From assembly GCF_905475395.1 (NCBI RefSeq), contig NC_058338.1, positions 69,389,435-69,453,434 of the forward strand: a stretch of DNA of 64,000 nucleotides. The letters are read 5' to 3'. Numbering within the stretch: the stretch's first letter is position 1; each line of letters starts with the position of its first letter. Made by a program: the position numbers and the translations under genes. The notes below the pieces were generated by a model. That model saw only the letters and a list, made by a program, of their open reading frames with translations. It did not search any database and was not told the DNA's origin. Of the stretch, positions 24,551 through 36,243 are shown piece after piece. Source of the stretch: Chrysoperla carnea (Eukaryota > Arthropoda > Insecta > Neuroptera > Chrysopidae).

Positions 24551-25135
24551 AGTACTGTATATATGAAATAAATATCAAGGTATACAATTTTTAGGCCCAA
24601 GTTTTTAGAGCTAAAAAATATTGATAATACGAACAAAATTTTGGTATAGGTGTTCATAAAATCACCTTAAAATCGATTTCCTTTTGTCCGTCAGTCCGTC
24701 ATCACTATAAATCAAAAACGAAAAGAAATATCAAGCTGTCAGATCGAAAAGAGATACCAAGCTGTAATGGATATCAATTTTTATAACGTGCTTAAAACGT
24801 AAATTTTAGTTCGTAAATGAGCAACACAACTCAATTGGGACTTGGTTTTGTGGGACTCATTTGGAAAAACCGAAAGAAATAGAAAAAAGTTTTTGTTAAA
24901 AAAATAATAAACTTTTTGTTTGAGTCATTTTTTCGTAAACATCATTATCCACCCGTGAGGGCGCTAATTAGAAAAATGCTTTGTTGTTCATTTTCTTTAA
25001 AACTATAAAAGATAGGCAGTTGAAATCTGGCAGATAGCTTCAACTGCTAATTGCAGTTGGGGTATATCAAAATTTTTGGAAATTTTCGAAAGCAAAACAA
25101 AATTAACTTAGCAAATTGTTTGTTTTCGCTTGTTC
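24551..25135 (+). mobile_element. HINE-like element, copy 6, type b (second of a tandem pair)
   Basis: Starts AGTACTGTATATATGAAAT, with a short core (TCCGTCAGTCCGTC, 24690). It has a small internal duplication (AAAAGAAATATCAAGCTGTC at 24721 and an AAAGAGATACCAAGCTGT copy at 24749), the type-b second half, and ends TTTTCGCTTGTT. The minus-strand frame 24463-24657, which starts MNTYTKILF, spans its start end. Confidence 0.65.
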
Positions 25136-25457
25136 TTATTATATTATTCGTAAAGAATAAGCAAATGATGTCATTTCGATGTGCTAGCATGTACATTGTA
25201 GACATTTAATGCAGAGAGGTCGAAAGGAGCCTATTTTATTAAGAATAAAATTATTTATGACGAATCGCAACGATGAAAATTTTTGTATGTGAAATTATGC
25301 CATTGCACTTAGGACAGCATATATTATTAGTTTCCCATTTTTGAACGCAAGGTGTAAAAACTTCAGAACCCAACCATCTCCTCTATAGTCGACAAACTCA
25401 ATCCAACCAACATTAAATTTTCAGTTTACCAGTCCCATTTGTAACATAAACTATAAA
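25136..25457. other. Intergenic DNA, nothing recognised
   Basis: No gene supported. Confidence 0.3.
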
Positions 25458-25775
25458 ACAAGTGAAATTTACAAAATTTAAAAAACCCGCGACATTTTTC
25501 GGGTTCGGAACCCTAACCTCGCACTTGAAACATATCCAAAAACACTCTCCATTAAAGTACTTTTTCCTTAGAACCTTCTCTAAACAGAACCGACTTTTTA
25601 GTTGTTCCGGGTACGAAACCCTTAACTTGCACTTGAAAGGAGAATAGCTAAGAACACTCCATTAAATTACCTTTCAAACGAAACCAAAAGAAATTAAAAT
25701 CGGTTCATCTGCTTAGGCGATACGATGTCACAGGCAGACAGACACATAGCGGTCAAACTTTTAACACCCCTTTTT
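25458..25775 (-). mobile_element. Second CACTTGT-ended element family, copy 2
   Basis: Reverse of the 9516-9838 element. The plus strand begins ACAAGTGAAATTTACAAAA, has GGGTTCGGAACCCTAA and CGGGTACGAAACCCTTAA, then AATCGGTTCATCTGCTTAGG and a CAGGCAGACAGACACA core. The 61-residue frame 25462-25647 lies inside and is not a gene. Confidence 0.6.
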
Positions 25776-26270
25776 TGGTTCGGATGTAAAAATACATTTT
25801 TACTCATATTTATGTGCACCAGAAACGGGTGAAAAAAAACTGTCAAACAATATTTCCTAGAAGTTAACATTCAGATTTTGAGATGACCAGGTCATATACT
25901 TTAATTAAAAAGTTTTTTAGTGTTCGAGAATTTTTATTTTTTCTCTCTTGTTTTTCTTTTTGCTTAAATTCGTATGAATAAAAAAAAGAGCTTTTGAATT
26001 ATTTAAAATGTGATGAGTGACATGACATGTCATTCTATTGAAGTTAATTGCATTCGCACGATACTTTATAATATATAAAATCGTCATACTTAAAACTCTA
26101 TTTAAAAACAATTTTTATTCTTTTGTTATAAATAATATAAAAACATTATTTTTTTCGTTTGAGTATTACCGCCACATTTTACAGAATGTTCTAGAAGATA
26201 ATGGTAGCCATTCAGATATGAATAAAGCTTTTGTTCTGAGAAAATCATGATTTTTTTATAAAGCATATGG
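25776..26270. other. Intergenic DNA, nothing recognised
   Basis: Overlapping small frames on both strands (25917-26250) show no motif. Confidence 0.3.
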
Positions 26271-26490
26271 TTTAGACATGCCTTCTGAATTGTCCAACAT
26301 TACAAATCAATACGACAGTTGTCTGATGTCGAATTTGCCATATTACGCATACAAATGTAAAACTAGACTTGATACCATGACAAAATTTGAAAGTGAAATT
26401 CAAAATCCTTAAAATAAAGAAAAAGTTATAAGCATTCAAAGATTGTTGCCCATCTTGTTTTAGCAAAACAAAGTTTTATATGTCTCTTTA
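26271..26490 (+). repeat. Dispersed repeat family E, copy 1
   Basis: Shares TTTGCCATATTACGCATA, GACTTGATACCATGACAAAA, AGCATTCAAAGATTGTTG and TTAGCAAAACAAAGTTTTAT with 31289-31520. No coding frame is common to the copies. Confidence 0.5.
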
Positions 26491-27087
26491 GTCAAAAATT
26501 TAGTCAAGATTCCTGTTAAGCCAGTTCAAATACATCTCTTCCAAATCTGTCAGCCAGAACTTCATTTTATCGACAAAAATTATTTTTACCAATCATATTA
26601 TCTGAAAGCCATATCGTGTTAACCGTTTTTAAACAAAGGGTAACGGAACTAGCGTCAAGGTTTCGAGTCAGGCTCGCTAATCGAGCTTTTCGAAAATAGC
26701 CTAGTATCAGAACTATCTAAAAAATAAACTTTTTCTTTTGATCCCTGTTGAAAAGAAATACAATTAATTTTGTAACACGATTATTTTCACCTCAGAAATA
26801 TAAGCAAGCTACTAATTCTGTTACACGCATTATACAAATGATATATTTATGAATTAATGATTTTCTAACGATATCGTAATTTAGGTAGCACAGATCAATT
26901 TTTTAATACTGACTTTTTGTGTACGTGTTCTGATTCATATAGTAAATTCAATTTAAAAGATTAATGAGAATTTTTTAGTATTCCGTACCAGAAAAGGCAA
27001 GTATTCCACTCTACTTTTCAATCCTTTCTTCTGCTCCGAGGTTTCTATCATTTTCTTGGTATTTTTGTTGCCACTGATTTTCTAACA
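26491..27087. other. Intergenic DNA, nothing recognised
   Basis: No gene supported. Confidence 0.3.
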
Positions 27088-27300
27088 AAGATGTATGAGC
27101 ATGACAATTCAATGGCGATTGACGATATAAGACGAAAAGTAAAAATATAATATTTTTCGGTATCTGGCGTAGTTTTCAAAACATTGAAAATTGCAAATTT
27201 TCTTTAATTATTCAGCTTTCAATATTTCTAAAACCAAGGCAGGCGTCGAAAAATTATATTTTTATTTTTCGTCTACATTCATGCAGTTAATAAAAAGTGA
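27088..27300 (+). repeat. TTAAG-ended repeat family, truncated copy 5
   Basis: Begins AAGATGTATGAGCATGAC and carries the palindromic core (ATATAAGACGAAAAGTAAAA, then CGTCTACATTCATG). It lacks the terminal GCTCGTACTACCTTAA. Confidence 0.5.
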
Positions 27301-27429
27301 AAATTAGTACAATCTTTCAAAATATGTCGTTCAGCAATGGATTTTTCGTGGATTTTCGAAAATTTATATCTTTTAAATATGAATGGTTACATATCCTGAA
27401 ATTGTAACCATATATTCTTACCATTTCAT

Positions 27430-27790
27430 TTTGGTGCATTTCTGACAACGGCATCCATGAGAAAACCATAAATGTCTTAAATTTTCATTTGTATGCACGA
27501 CAAGAAGACGAATAACTCAATATCGATGATTCTTTTTTAGTGACAAATTAGTTAGTGTACTTCAGATTCACTAAAAATCACAAAATAAAAAAACTTTTAA
27601 CAAAAAGAAAACTGATTTCAAAAGAAAAACTTTTCCAAAACAAATTAATACGCACTAAAAAGTAAAATAACAATAATTTTAACTACATTATATTATCGTT
27701 ATTTTTTTACTTTATAGTGAATATTAATTTGTTTTGGAAAAGTTTTTCTTTTTAAGTCGGTTATCTTTTTGTCAAAACTTTTTTTATTGG
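27430..27790. repeat. Dispersed repeat family F with a long inverted repeat
   Basis: About 27430-27600 matches 39395-39560 (GACAACGGCATCCATGAGAA, AATTTTCATTTGTATGCACG, TTAGTGACAAATTAGTTAG). From about 27590 to 27790 it folds on itself: AAACTTTTAACAAAAAGAAA and TTTTCCAAAACAAATTAATA pair with TATTAATTTGTTTTGGAAAA and the CAAAACTTTTTTTA end, around an ACTACATTATATTATC centre. Confidence 0.6.
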
Positions 27791-29192
27791 TATATCATAT
27801 TGCCAAAGATTTTCTTTCAACATTTCTTAATTATCAATCTTATGAAGAATTTTCGATTCATCGTTAGGTTTTTATCGTCCTTTCAAACAAAAGGACTAAA
27901 TTACAGCAGGTCTAGATCGGCAATCACCATAAACTGTTAAAACTCTTATAGTTTTGAAATTGATGTTAACATTTTTGTATTCATTTACTTTAAAATTAAC
28001 ATATTTTTATGAATTCAACATATGTTAAATATATGCAGATTATATTGAAGAAGGAAAAGTAGGAAATATATATATAAAATAGACATGTAGGTACATTGTT
28101 TCTCATACTTGTACTTATTATTATTATTATTATTATATTATTAGTAATCTGATTACATACATATTAAAAAATTATTGTTACATTTATTTATCACACGTGT
28201 GTTAAATGATGTAGTGGTGTCATGTGAAGTATGAAAGTTGTTTTGTTTTTTTTTAATAATAAGTATAAGTATAATGGTGAATCTCATTATATTTATTTAC
28301 TCATTTATTATTCTGAAATTCATTTTTATTTTAATCCAAGTGCAATTTTAATAATTCATTCATTTTATATCATGATGACAGGGAAAAAGAAGGATACGAA
28401 TTGATAGAAAAAAAACCCAATTCTTAGATTATTTTATATGGTTATATATAACAAATTTCCAATACTACGTGGTCTTGGATCGAGGGTACTTTCGGTAGTG
28501 AAATAGCACAGGTATACAAGAAAAAGCACATTTTTCTTGTATAATATTAAAAATAAAATCGTAATTTTTAAACTGTATATCACGTGACCTAAAACGCGGG
28601 TAAGCCCTGATATGATGTCATATCGGTATGAACCATAGACCATCAATTAGTTCAGTGTAGACAGTTGGGTATAATATATCCATAGATAATAAGTATTTAT
28701 ATTTATTATAATTAGTTATCTATGAATAATCTGACAAACTTATCTGTGTTATTTCGAATAATGATACCTATATTACGTCACCAAATTGGATGCCCGCGTT
28801 TTTGACAGTTTAAAAAAGGTTTTAAATTTAATTTAAGTTTTTGGCAAAAAATCGTATGTATTTTTCCGACATAAATTTTTGGTGGCTTTTTATTAGAAAA
28901 ATCAACATTTTGAAGAACCTTTTCAAATATAGTAGAATACCCTATTGTATAAAAGCATTATATTCTAAGAAACAGAGAGTTAACGATATTAGAATTCGTG
29001 AGCCTAAGAAATGTTTATAGATTTTAAACAAGCCACCTAAAAAACAAATAAATAAAGAAAGTATGAACGATATAAAAATTTTATACAAATTTAAGCTCCA
29101 AGAATATTATTAATTTCAACCTTACTGCCTTCGATGAGTAACTAGAAACACTTACTTTGATATTTCTATGAGTTTCTACCTGAAACATTTAT
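27791..29192. other. AT-rich intergenic DNA, no gene seen
   Basis: Contains a TTA microsatellite at about 28118-28140. A minus-strand frame at 28434-28646 is unsupported. Nothing else recognised. Confidence 0.35.
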
Positions 29193-29485
29193 ACAGTGGG
29201 TCGCATTTAGGGTAAAGACCCTCATATTTTCGTTATTTATAGTAACATCGAATTGAAATTTTGGACAGTCATACAGATCAGAGTAAGCGGTCACATTTTT
29301 AAAAATACTTAACCGAAATCTGAACTTTAAACTCAGCCTATTAAAAATTGACAAATAGGGTCGATTCTCAATATTTTGTCTAGCGTCAGAGATGGTTAAA
29401 GATGTCGAAAAAAAAATTATTAGAAAACATTGCTTAGAATAGTTTTTTATACCCGTATATCGTGACAAAATTAGCTTTTTTAATT
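29193..29485 (+). repeat. Family G element, 3'-truncated copy
   Basis: Starts CAGTGGGTCGCATTTAGGGT after TA and is colinear with 56768-57010: CTCATATTTTCGTTATTTAT, AACCGAAATCTGAACTTTA, CTCAGCCTATTAAAAATTGA, AGAGATGGTTAAAGAT. It lacks the matching end CATCTTAAATGCGACATACT. The 121-codon minus-strand frame 29166-29531 overlaps this repeat and is not supported as a gene. Confidence 0.6.
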
Positions 29486-30518
29486 TTTTCGAACGAAGCA
29501 TAATTATTAATGCGCATGTCTTAATATACAATATAAAATCCTGGCGCGTATTTATAACATAATAATTGTCATTGGTGACACATGTCTACTTTAAAATATT
29601 CCTTGCAAATAAAACAATATCTATACTTTATTTGATACAGAATTAATTAAACAAAAAGTAACTATTGAAGCAGATGACTTCCGTCTATACGATCAGCGAT
29701 CAGCGATTGATTACAAATTTTGTTTATCAGATTCCACATAAGAAATCCTACTTTTACATCCTAAGTCTGAATTAGACGATTTGAATTCTAGATAACCATA
29801 AAGCCCAACAAATCTGTATAAAATTCAAATTAAATGTGATGTGATCATAGTCTAGAAAGAGGCGTCTTAGATAATTAACTTTCTCTGCCACTAGATATGG
29901 CACTCCTGATGAATTAGCCAATAATATAGAATTAGATGCACTCTTCAGAAACTATATAAATTAAAATCAAATAAAACTTGCAAGAAAAAAAAAACCCAAA
30001 TCATATCGTTCCACTTTATCCACACCATGTCAATCATAAACACACCTAACCAAGCATACATACATACATACATTAAAAAATAATTACAATAATAATTTTG
30101 ATATAATAATTGAAATGAAGAACAAAAACTAAAATGAAATTGTTGTTTAAGCATGTAAATAAAAATATATACATACAGCCAAACAATATAATATTATAGA
30201 AGCCAAGCAGCTCAGACATTGAATTGAAATATGAATCCATTCCATTTGTATTACATTCCCATGCCTATTAAAAACTTTTAGATGTGAAGTTAAAATGAAG
30301 AAACAAAAGAATTATAATATTATTATTTTTACTTATTTTTTTTGTTATATTATTTTATTTTAATATTAAGAGTAAAATATATACACAGCTGTGTAATGAA
30401 TATGACCTTCACAAGTCAATAACTTTATGATTGAAGTGAATTGATGAATTCATCAATAAATTACATCGAAAAATTATTATTCTAAAACTTGTATTTAATT
30501 TTATTTAAATTAACAAAC
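29486..30518. other. Intergenic DNA, nothing recognised
   Basis: Includes a CATA microsatellite at about 30057-30072. No gene supported. Confidence 0.35.
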
Positions 30519-30793
30519 CGGCTAGTAGATGAGCTTGTTAAGGCGTCTTAACTTGCTTTGACTACTGGCTGTAGGTGTGAACAAAAATGTTAATGTTGCG
30601 GTAAATTGATCACTCTGTCAGCGCTTGGCTACGAACGAAGTAATCGACTCTACCCACATCATAAAATTAATTGTATATTCGATGTAATTTAAGAAATAAA
30701 TAAAGATTAAAAATAATGATGTGGGTGACTTCTATTATAGGCGTGGTCTGAGAAACGGAGGTTAAACCCTTTTATTATTATTATTATTATTTT
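30519..30793 (+). mobile_element. tRNA-derived SINE, copy 1
   Basis: The body matches the 41902 copy: GCTTGGCTACGAACGAAGTA, CCCACATCATAAAATTAATT, AATGATGTGGGTGACTTC, AACGGAGGTTAAACCC and a (TTA)n tail. The tRNA-like head is worn (TTAAGGCGTCTTAACTTGCT), and the B-box region is reduced to GTAGGTGTGAAC. Confidence 0.75.
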
Positions 30794-30915
30794 AAAGAAA
30801 CAAATACAAGAAGAAATTCAATACTCTTTGAAATTCGAATTTTAAAAAAATTTTATTTCTGAGATGAATAAAGGCTTATTGACTGTCTACTCAAAGTCAA
30901 AATAAACGCAAAACT

Positions 30916-30997
30916 TAAACCATTCTAAGTGATAACTAGATAATATTACATGTGATTCACATATGATGTTATAGTTATAACACTTAGAATGGTAAAA
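30916..30997. other. Pre-miRNA-sized hairpin
   Basis: CCATTCTAAGTG (30920) pairs perfectly with CACTTAGAATGG (30981-30992). Pairing continues inward through ATAACTA/TAGTTAT and ends at ACATGTG/CACATATG with a very short loop. The whole is about 75 nt with few bulges. It could be a microRNA precursor or a tiny MITE; no expression evidence exists here. Confidence 0.4.
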
Positions 30998-31288
30998 CAC
31001 AAACATTTTTTGTAACACAGAATGTACATATTAAATATTTAAGTAATGTACAGGAGGTCCGGAAAACACGAAAAGTATAAAAGTTATATTTTTTTAAACG
31101 GATACGATGTAAGTTATTTCATTATCAGGTTCTACTTTCAAAAAAAAGCAAGTTTCATTACCGCTTTCTTCATTTCAAACTTCAGGGCTTAATATTCTGG
31201 AAGAATTTTGAAGCCAAAATTATCAAAGCTTATATCCATTTTCAAACCAAATTCAACTAAGAGTATGCTACTTATCGATTGAGTTTTT

Positions 31289-31520
31289 TAGTAACAGATA
31301 GCCAAATAAACTTTCAATCATTAAATTATTGTATGCTTTCAATATGGGATAATCCTGATGTTAAATTTGCCATATTACCCATAAAAATTTAAAATCAGAC
31401 TTGATACCATGACAAAATTTGAAGTAAAATTAAAATTGATTAAAAATCGAAGAAGTTATGAGCATTCAAAGACTGTTGGCCATCTCCTTTTAGCAAAACA
31501 ATGTTTTATATGTATTTTGT
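31289..31520 (+). repeat. Dispersed repeat family E, copy 2
   Basis: Colinear with 26271-26490. Upstream it has AACAGATAGCCAAATAAACT, which recurs at 57703-57740, so a third fragment lies there. Confidence 0.5.
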
Positions 31521-31632
31521 ATGAATCTCTATGATGATATCGGACAATGACGTCACTAACCTATATCTTCCTCTTTGTTTAATTAGGAATTTTAAACATT
31601 CATATTTTGCGTACTTTTAAAGATATTCAAAA

Positions 31633-31740
31633 ACCATCCTCACTTTTCTGCTCGTGCAGTAAGAATTCTTCACCTGAAGAAAGAATTGTAAGTTTTAAAC
31701 GCCAATAACTTGTTTAACTTAAGTAAAACACCCTGTATTT
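31633..31740. repeat. Short dispersed repeat shared with 55080-55150
   Basis: CACTTTTCTGCTCGTGCAGT followed by AAGAATTCTTCACCTGAAG matches CATTTTTCTGCCCGTGCAGT and GAGAATTCTTCACCTGAAG at 55090-55140. It ends near ACACCCTGTATTTTATG, a terminus often seen in insect DNA transposons. Family unknown. Confidence 0.4.
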
Positions 31741-32151
31741 TATGTGAATAGCAGATTTAAAATGTATTTCTTATAAAACACCATCAAGTTTCCTATAACT
31801 CATTATGTTTTGATGGAAAGCGCATATTTATGGATGATTCAAGCTTTATAAAAAAATAAACCGTGTAATTCAAAACAATCCTGTTACTATTTTCGAGGTG
31901 AAAGCATAAGCTTATTATCAGAAAATAAATAAATAAAAAGTGTATATGGAATAAATAAGTATTAAAATAATAATAATAATAATTTTGATTACATTCTGAA
32001 TTTATTACAATCAAAAGTGAATGTTATGTTTCTTTAATATTCAATACATATTAAGAACAACACTAACCAGAAACCTATAAAAGATGATACCGGAGCAGTA
32101 CAATATGATGTGATCATTTTTTAAAATGAAATAAATTATTTATATCAGCAA
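31741..32151. other. Intergenic DNA, nothing recognised
   Basis: AT-rich; the minus-strand frame 31793-32014 is unsupported. Confidence 0.35.
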
Positions 32152-32609
32152 TCTCTATATATTATAAATGTGAAAGTAAGGATGTTTGTTTGTTTGTTTG
32201 TTACGTTTTCACACAAAAACTAACGAATGAATTTGAATGGAACTTAACCATATATATAGCTCATACATCGGAATAACACATGAGCTATAATTTATAAAGA
32301 TATATATATATATATTTTTTTTAATATAAAAAAAATTAAATTTAATCTGACATTACCATAAATTACAGATTTCTGTAAAAATAGTCAAGTTAAAACAATT
32401 AATAGCTATCTTTTCTACTCAATGAATTATTATTATTTTACATTCAAAAAAATTGTAATTATATTTTACCTGTGTAAAACAATTCCTACCGTTATTTCGA
32501 GTGTTATGGAAAGGGATTAAGTGATAGCAAGGGAGGTGAAGGCTATAACGCGGTGGTCTTTACCAATATTTGATTTTAAACCCAGCGAAGCGGGTGAGTA
32601 TCAGGCTAG
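32152..32609 (+). mobile_element. Non-autonomous Helitron-type element, copy 2
   Basis: Starts A|TCTCTATATATTATAAATG, has (TTTG)n then TTACGTTTTCACACAAAAAC, GGTGAAGGCTATAACGCGGT, the hairpin region CCCAGCGAAGCGGG, and ends CTAG|T. The same family as 7992-8394 in inverted orientation, with matching sequence throughout. No Rep/helicase coding. Confidence 0.8.
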
Positions 32610-32739
32610 TTTTCTAATATTTTCACCTTGCCATATCAAAAGGTGAATCAAAATGGTGGAAGCGTTTGGAAGAGAACAATATTTTATTATTTTCGTCATT
32701 GAATTTTTCTTTCTCGAAAATAGTAAAACTTATTTTTTA

Positions 32740-33141
32740 AGAATTCATAGCACAGGAGCTGCGTCAACTAAGCTAATTCCTTCAAAGATTGAAAAAAAAT
32801 AACACATTTTTCTTAAAATCGAATATTACTTTTTTAATTTTCCAAGAATTTTTATATCGAAAGCTAAGCGTCTAGAGACAAATTACAAGAGTACTTTTTT
32901 GCTTAAAACTGATCAAAAAATACAAAAATATTTTCTATTTTGAAAAAATTAAAAATTTTGTACTTTGCGCTTGTATAGTTATCGACTTTATTTTTGAGAA
33001 ATATCGATTTATATTTTCTATTTAGACATAAAATTCAACGAAATTAATTCGATAACAGTATATTTTTCCTTTCAAAAATAATTCAAACTTTTATATTATC
33101 ATAATTTTTTTTATTAAGCCTCATGAATGTACATCCTTTGG
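32740..33141. repeat. Worn relative of the 52289-52665 MITE
   Basis: AAATATCGATTTATATTTTC, GAAATTAATTCGATAACAGT, ATATTTTTCCT and the end CATGAATGTACATCCTTT match 52470-52660 in order. The 5' end is not clear, so the left border given is approximate. Confidence 0.45.
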
Positions 33142-33229
33142 TCTCTCAATTATAGATATATGTCTATATACATAGTTTCTTCTGTAAGAGTGAGAATAAT
33201 GGTGAATCCAGCTCGGAAAAGTGTTCGAA

Positions 33230-33620
33230 TTTGTCTTATACGCTATTAGTATTACAGTGAAATAATTCGAACTTCAAGCAAAATTCGGGTTAATGAGTTT
33301 TCGACTTAACAAGTACTTCAAGAAACAGAAGATTTAATGGCTGAGTTAGAGAGGCGCAATTTTCAAAATTATTTTTCGAGTGTAAAAAGTAAGTGTACAA
33401 GTTAGACGTTATTATATTTTAATAACTACGACTTACGGAATCTGCTTTTTGAAATTCGACTTACAGCGTAAAAATATGTATTATGAATATCTAGCGGGAA
33501 ATCACATTTTGTTCCAATTACAAAGTCTAAGTAATTCGAGATACCGCGTATTTAGGAGTTCAGCGGAAGGGAATGGCATTTTTTTTCGACAAAATGAGAG
33601 CTACGACTTAACGAAGTTCG
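33230..33620. repeat. Degenerate TTCGACTTAACGA-type motif cluster
   Basis: Many variants of a half-palindromic motif recur: AATTCGAACTTC, TTCGACTTAACAAG, ACGACTTACG, ATTCGACTTACAG, AATTCGAGATA, ACGACTTAACGAAGTTCGAG. The 92-codon frame 33449-33727 overlaps it and probably stays open by chance. Class unknown. Confidence 0.4.
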
Positions 33621-34236
33621 AGTTATCAAGGTTAAACTATATTATGATAACACTATCTGAATTAAATTTTAGGTTATTTAAACAGAAAATCGAAATCTAT
33701 TACAATATGGAAACCGAAAATATTTGACATAACAGTTCTGTATCACAAATTTCAATTTTATCAGGACAATAGATTTTAGCTATGCGAAATACATACGTTT
33801 ATTCACAAACTAGCTAAAATTTCCGTTGAAATATCAATATCGATTTTTTTTCAATATTACATCACTTTGGAAAAGGAAGTAAAAACATACACAATGATCT
33901 AGTAAACATCCCGACGAAGCCTCGAGCATAACTAGTTATAGAAACGACGAAGAAATTTCATAAATAACACAAAAGGTAAAGAAGAAGGGAGAAGGAAGAA
34001 TTATAGTGAGCAACTATGTGTTTGCGGTGAGATTATTACTACACCTTTCTATTGGTTTATGGAAAGTCAGAGTAGAACAATCTAAAAATAATAAAACTTT
34101 ATTAGAAAATCGATCACAGTATACAACAAGGCAATTATTATTGTATACTAAAAAGTTTTGTTTTTTTACTTTATTGCTATCGCCATTGGTTAGTTCACAT
34201 ATATATCATCCTTTCAATTTTGATGCTGGTTAAAGC
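33621..34236. other. Intergenic DNA, nothing recognised
   Basis: Frame 34006-34233 has no recognisable product. Confidence 0.35.
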
Positions 34237-34926
34237 CTGTGTATATGAAATAAATATCAAAGTATATTAAGTTTAGACCCAAGTTTGTAACTCTTCAAAA
34301 TATTGATGCTACGAATCTATACGATTTTTGGTATAGGTGTTCATAAAATCACATAATTAGTCCATTTCCGGTTGTCTGCCCGCCTGTCTGTGGACACGAT
34401 TACTCAAAACAAAAAAGGATATCAAGCTGAAACTTAATAGCGTACTCAGGACGTAAAAAGTGAAGTTGAGTTCGTAAATGAGCAACATAGATCAATTTGG
34501 TCTTGGATCAGTAGGACCCATTTTGTAAACTGTTAGAGATAGAACACAAGTTTAAATATAAATAATGTTCCTTATAAAAAAATAAAAAACTTTTCTTTGA
34601 AACATTTTTCTGTTAATATCACTGTTTATTGAGACCGTGAGGTCTCATTTTTTCCAAAACTATAAAAGATAGGGAGTTCAAAATTTGCAGGTAGCTTCAA
34701 CTACTAGTCTTGTAAAACATTCTCGAAAAACGAAAAAAAGTTCTAGATAATAAATTTTCGAAATTTTCGAAAACTAAATAAATAGCGACTGAAATGTCGC
34801 CATACTTGTGTTGGTTTTTTAAACTCTTCTAATTTCTGAATAATAATGCAAGCATTGACATTCAAGACTTTCTATACAGGCTATTTAAACAATTAACTCG
34901 GTCAATTATTTGTTTTCACATGTTTT
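34237..34926 (+). mobile_element. HINE-like element, copy 7, type b
   Basis: Starts CTGTGTATATGAAATAAATA, with the core CTGCCCGCCTGTCTGTGG (34376). The type-b second half has CAAAACTATAAAAGATAGGG and AGGTAGCTTCAACTACTAGT. The stem-loop is ACAATTAACTCGGTCAATTA and the end TTTTCACATGTT. It is the fullest type-b copy, about 690 bp. Confidence 0.7.
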
Positions 34927-35154
34927 ATTAGTACTTTTTTTATGACCTCTAGAAGCGGAAGTATAAGCGAAAACCTGAATAAAAATATTCACTTTTTTAT
35001 AAATTGTTAAAAAAACAAATGAAATCGAAGTCTTATCGAAGCAAAACTATTATTCGTTAATTCCTGAGGAAATTCTGCATAAAATAAATTTTTTCCAACA
35101 TTTTCAATAAAATTTTCCTTGGATACCGAATTAATTGTATTTTAATATCCTTAA

Positions 35155-35545
35155 TCTATACATATAAAACGCATTATCTTGAACTATTGACTGACTAACT
35201 GACGGATCAACGTACAACCTAAACCGCTGTTCGTAGAGACCTGAAACTTGGAGGGTGCGTTCTTTATATCAGATAATAAAGGTTTTTTCCTAAGGGAATT
35301 GTACACCCAAGGGAGTGAAAAACGGGAGGCAAAGTTTGTATGGGACAACGTGATTCCTTGATTCAATCTTCTTCAAATTTTGCATATAAACATTGATGGA
35401 AAACGTGTTTCGTATTTTATTGAAACTCATAGCCTTACAAGGTTAAAAAGGGGTGTTTCCCCTGTAGAAAGTTACATTATTAGTGAGTATCATGGGCTAA
35501 ATTTTATTTTCAAATTAAAAATCAAAGCGTACGGGTATCTGCTAG
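35155..35545 (+). mobile_element. Non-autonomous Helitron-type element, second subfamily
   Basis: Begins A|TCTATACATATAAAACG and ends GCGTACGGGTATCTGCTAG|T. Internal text such as TTGACTGACTAACTGACGG and AACCTAAACCGCTGTTCGTA differs from the 32152 element. The two short frames in it (35184 minus, 35380 plus) are not genes. Confidence 0.65.
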
Positions 35546-36243
35546 TAAGTATACAAAAATGTACAATTTTCTGAGCCCATAGCCCATAGCAATACAACAG
35601 CTTTAATAGTTCACCGATGTTCCTTTTATTTTGGAAGTTTTAATATTCTTTGCACCTGGTGCCAAAACTTTCTTGTTGAATGAATTGCACAATCGTTTTT
35701 ATGTGAACCACTTCATATATAAGAATTATTTATTCATGACTTTGATATAATATAAAACATTTTTATATGTTTAAAAATAAGTAGTAGACATCTTCTACAT
35801 TCTTCGAGCTAGCTAGTGCTAGCAGTGTGTATCTGTGAGTGCCGTGTATGTAGAATTTAAACCGAATACTAAATCAACTTTAACAACTACATTACACGAA
35901 TAATGTCTTAGTTTTTTATAAATACCTACATATAACTTTGAATTATTTTACTTGTTGATATTTTAAAACTGTACAGACTTTTCCACGTATATGATTCCAC
36001 ACACTCTAAGGCGGCTTTATCAATTTTACTCATGCAAAAAATTGATAAACCTAATCCAAATCTTCTGCGCTAGTTAAAATTTTTTGAAATACTTGCTAGT
36101 GGATTTATTTTACAACATATTATTTTATTCCATTGCTTCTACTATTTAGTCGAGTGCACGATATTTTCACTTATTTCTTACTTATACGAAATATTGGAAA
36201 CTGGCAATTATTAACCCACCCGCTTCGTTGGGCCACTGCAATT

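Noticed and set aside
28118..28140. TTA repeat as a SINE tail
   Set aside because: No SINE body precedes it; treated as a plain microsatellite.
29166..29531. 121-codon minus-strand frame
   Set aside because: It covers a dispersed repeat. The other copy at 56768 does not keep the frame, and no domain is visible.
33449..33727. 92-codon frame as a gene
   Set aside because: It lies largely within a degenerate repeated-word cluster and has no motif or homologue that I recognise.
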